Shown: positions 13,686 through 15,419 of the stretch, piece by piece
Position numbering within the stretch: the first letter of the stretch is position 1
Layout: every line of letters begins with the position of its first letter
NCBI GenBank assembly: GCA_964652155.1
Contig: CAZZBK010000142.1
Location: 1-15,419, forward strand
Direction of reading: 5' to 3'
From: CAZZBK01 sp964652155
GTDB lineage: Bacteria; Planctomycetota; Planctomycetia; Pirellulales; PNKZ01
DNA: 15,419 bases
Made by a program: the position numbers and the translations under genes
The notes under the pieces: model-generated
Told to the model about the DNA's origin: nothing
Databases searched by the model: none
Seen by the model: the letters and a program-made list of their open reading frames with translations, nothing else

Positions 13686-14528
13686 ATGCCCAGTTCGTCG
13701 TTGCAAGAGATTGTCTGCGTCCTGGGGGCGAACGTGGCCGGTAATCCGTGCCAGTTCATGGTCGAAAAGGCCTTTGCCCAAGCTGGGCTCGACTGGCGCA
13801 TGCTGACCTGCGAGGTGAACGGCGAAGACCTGGCCGCGGCACTCTCCGGTGTGCGAGCACTCGGGTTCCGCGGCTGCGCGCTCGCCGCGCCGCATCTCTC
13901 GGCGGCTGTTTCGCAGCTCGACGAACTCTCGCCGACCGCCCAGCGTGCAGGAGCCGTAAACTGTGTGGTCCACCGCGACGGGAAACTCATCGGCGAGAAC
14001 ACCGTCGGCCGGGCGTTTGTCGCCGCGCTGCGACCGCAACTCGATCCGCTCGGCAAACGCTGCGTGCTGTTAGGGGCCGGCACCACGGCCCGCGCCATTG
14101 CACTCGAACTCGCCCAGCATGGTATTGCCGAACTGATTGTCGTGAACCGCACGCCCGAACGGGCCGCGGCGCTCGTCGAATTGCTCTCCGGCAGTTCGAT
14201 CGTCGCGCGACACGAGCCCTGGCCAGGAGACTACGCGATCTCTGCCGAGACTGATCTGCTCATCAACGCCACGCCGCTGGGCACCTGCGACAGCCTCCCG
14301 CGCGTGCCGCTCGACTGGAGCGCCGCGCGTGCCGGACTGCTGGTGGCCGACATCAGCGATCCGCCCCTCGACACGCCGCTCTTGCGTGAGGCCAAAGCGC
14401 ATGCCGCGATCGCATTCGACAGCCTGAATCTGCTCGTTGAGCAGGTCGCTTCGCATATTCAACTCTGGACCGCAATCGACCCTGACCGCAACGTCCTACG
14501 CGACGCGGTCGAGGAATTTTTGTGTTAG
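13686..14528 (+). CDS. Shikimate dehydrogenase-like protein lacking catalytic residues
   Basis: The protein has 280 residues from ATG 13686, preceded by GGAG (13672-13675) at 10 bases. ATG 13668 and TTG 13659 are alternatives. The whole length aligns with AroE, which reduces 3-dehydroshikimate with NADPH. The Rossmann half is intact: GAGTTARAIALELAQHG (130-146), VVNRT (152-156), INATPLG (193-199). The substrate half is not. The SxSP motif after GNP is deleted (GNPCQFMVEKAF, 19-30). The NVTxPxK motif reads ALAAPHL, with Leu71 where the catalytic Lys belongs. The NTD motif reads NTV, with Val107 for the catalytic Asp. A conserved Tyr is Pro (DISDPPLDTPLL), and GLxML is DSLNLL. It probably binds a nucleotide but should not act as a normal AroE. 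A working enzyme may be encoded elsewhere. Confidence 0.8.
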   Translation: MPSSSLQEIVCVLGANVAGNPCQFMVEKAFAQAGLDWRMLTCEVNGEDLAAALSGVRALGFRGCALAAPHLSAAVSQLDELSPTAQRAGAVNCVVHRDGKLIGENTVGRAFVAALRPQLDPLGKRCVLLGAGTTARAIALELAQHGIAELIVVNRTPERAAALVELLSGSSIVARHEPWPGDYAISAETDLLINATPLGTCDSLPRVPLDWSAARAGLLVADISDPPLDTPLLREAKAHAAIAFDSLNLLVEQVASHIQLWTAIDPDRNVLRDAVEEFLC

Positions 14529-14780
14529 AGCGCCTAACATAATGACTGGAGACGGTCGCTATCATTAAAAGCAGAATGCCCACTTTCATCCCTCATTGGT
14601 CGTAATGGGCGAGGCATTGGGGCAACCCACCACAGCCACTTTCGACTTGTCATGATAATAGTTCTGACCCTTATTGCCCTCGAATATGAGGCCGTCTGTA
14701 AATTACTATAATGGCGACCGCGCGTTTTTTAACTCCTTCAAAGAGGCTGTAAGTAACTCTCCAGTTGCTGCAGGTTGGCG
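14529..14780. other. AT-rich intergenic region with possible promoter
   Basis: No gene is seen. The composition drops in GC compared with the DNA to the left. It contains the isolated CATCCCT-type copy at 14584-14596, a motif AATAGTTCTGACCC (14657-14670), and a perfect TATAAT at 14707-14712 that could be the -10 of the next gene. A convincing -35 is missing. AGG at 14772-14774 is the ribosome binding site for ATG 14781. Confidence 0.4.
14657..14670 (+). repeat. Short inverted motif, left copy
   Basis: AATAGTTCTGACCC here is the reverse complement, with one mismatch in 14, of GGGGCAGAACTATT at 15280-15293. The two copies bracket the AT-rich hypothetical gene. Confidence 0.5.
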
Positions 14781-15275
14781 ATGATCAAAAAAAGAACACT
14801 GCTAATTATTTCGACAATTGTATCAGCCGTGACAATCACCTTCATCGGGGATACAATATGGTACTATTGGTTCTCAGACCGATATCCATACGATCGTTCA
14901 ATCGAGCGACTTGATGCAATCTGTGATACGCACCTTGGATTTGTCGAGACTCATGAAGGTAGCAACCCAATCACCATACGCATCAATAATAAAATAGAAG
15001 TATCCAAGCAGTTCTTCGATCAATTAAGGGAATGGAGCAATACGGAGCGTCCGTCGGGATTGAAATATGAGATTGTGCTAAACTGTCCAGTGGACATATC
15101 AGAGCTTACAAAGCAGGAATGGGACAAGTCTCTAATCGCAATAAGTTTTGGGCCTTTTACCGGAATAGATGATTCGGCTGCTAAACCGATTGCCAACGCC
15201 CTTAAGAATGCGATGGTGTTCGTTCAGGGGCGATTAATAACCCCATGTCCTGTGCCAGCGAAGCTTGGGGGATGA
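14781..15275 (+). CDS. Hypothetical membrane-anchored protein, AT-rich
   Basis: The protein has 164 residues from ATG 14781, with GCAGG six bases upstream; a TTG at 14775 would add two. One N-terminal hydrophobic segment (about 6-26) after MIKKR predicts an N-in anchor or uncleaved signal, followed by WYYWFSDRYPYDRS and a soluble domain of about 130 residues. Two cysteines in the front half (AICDTH, LNCPVD) and one near the end (ITPCPVP) could matter outside the membrane. I recognise no family. Three 60-base lines counted by hand in or around it are 40-48% GC, against 55-68% for two lines counted in pgpH, and codons such as AAT, AAA and ATA are frequent. Foreign origin or a fast-evolving lineage-specific gene both fit. 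Confidence 0.65.
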   Translation: MIKKRTLLIISTIVSAVTITFIGDTIWYYWFSDRYPYDRSIERLDAICDTHLGFVETHEGSNPITIRINNKIEVSKQFFDQLREWSNTERPSGLKYEIVLNCPVDISELTKQEWDKSLIAISFGPFTGIDDSAAKPIANALKNAMVFVQGRLITPCPVPAKLGG

Positions 15276-15279
15276 AAAT

Positions 15280-15293
15280 GGGGCAGAACTATT
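15280..15293 (-). repeat. Short inverted motif, right copy
   Basis: GGGGCAGAACTATT starts five bases after the stop codon of the hypothetical gene and matches the left copy in inverted orientation at 13 of 14 positions. It resembles REP-like palindromes near IS200-type transposases, from memory only. Confidence 0.5.
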
Positions 15294-15359
15294 TACTTCT
15301 CCGCTCACGCGCTGGGGAGTGGGGCGGGTGATGGCGCGAGGGTGATGGATGAGGCGGGG

Positions 15360-15386
15360 AAGATAAGGTGTCAGGAACCTTATCTT
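15360..15386. repeat. Perfect 10-bp palindrome, REP-like
   Basis: AAGATAAGGT (15360-15369) and ACCTTATCTT (15377-15386) are perfect inverted copies around GTCAGGA. Such hairpins commonly flank genes for REP-associated or IS200-like transposases. Alternatively it is a simple transcription terminator for a gene entering from the right. Confidence 0.65.
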
Positions 15387-15418
15387 GCTTTGGGTCTTCC
15401 GCGAGGTCGCAAAGTTGT
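15380..15418 (-). CDS. Possible 3' end of a minus-strand gene (transposase-like tail)
   Basis: Only 12 codons and a TAA stop are visible, reading TTLRPRGRPKAR. The PRGRP core is an AT-hook-like motif, and basic GRPK tails occur at the C-terminus of some planctomycete transposases. The stop overlaps the palindrome. The piece is too short to establish even that it is coding. Confidence 0.25.
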   Translation of the reverse strand, partial: TTLRPRGRPKAR

Positions 15419-15419
15419 C

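Overview
The window looks like a piece of planctomycete chromosome, probably Pirellulales. That placement rests on remembered protein families and gene style: a ComB-like phosphatase without methanogen context, a Tat-exported sugar isomerase-like protein, a P-II protein with a B-loop insertion, and a CdsA ending in FGGVLDMVDS. It is not based on a marker-gene comparison. Most of the DNA is GC-rich, which explains the many long antisense shadow frames. The right-hand end is visibly more AT-rich.

Layout from left to right: a repeat-bearing non-coding stretch (1-350); comB (+); a secreted beta-propeller protein (-); an exported xylose-isomerase-like TIM barrel protein (+); a two-gene minus-strand unit of a P-II signal protein and a degenerate receiver-like protein; then divergently purA (+). 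A REP/MITE-like inverted repeat separates purA from a plus-strand run of uppS, cdsA, phoH and a 7TM-HD phosphodiesterase of the PgpH type. Facing this run is a tightly overlapping minus-strand operon of a type II DnaJ/CbpA co-chaperone, a small membrane protein and rnpA. Next comes a plus-strand shikimate-dehydrogenase-like gene whose catalytic residues are missing. The window ends with an AT-rich, membrane-anchored orphan gene bracketed by short inverted motifs, then a palindrome that may mark the tail of a transposase gene.

Most genes are housekeeping: AMP synthesis (purA), undecaprenyl and CDP-diacylglycerol precursors for envelope synthesis (uppS, cdsA), RNA metabolism and c-di-AMP turnover (phoH, pgpH), tRNA 5' processing (rnpA) and protein folding (dnaJ-like). 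The unusual signals are the AroE homologue that has lost its catalytic Lys and Asp, the P-II protein without the uridylylation tyrosine paired with a pseudo-receiver, rnpA co-translated with a chaperone operon, heptanucleotide repeat tracts in two intergenic regions, and large GC-rich palindromes at all three convergent gene junctions. I found no tRNA, rRNA, CRISPR array or complete transposon.
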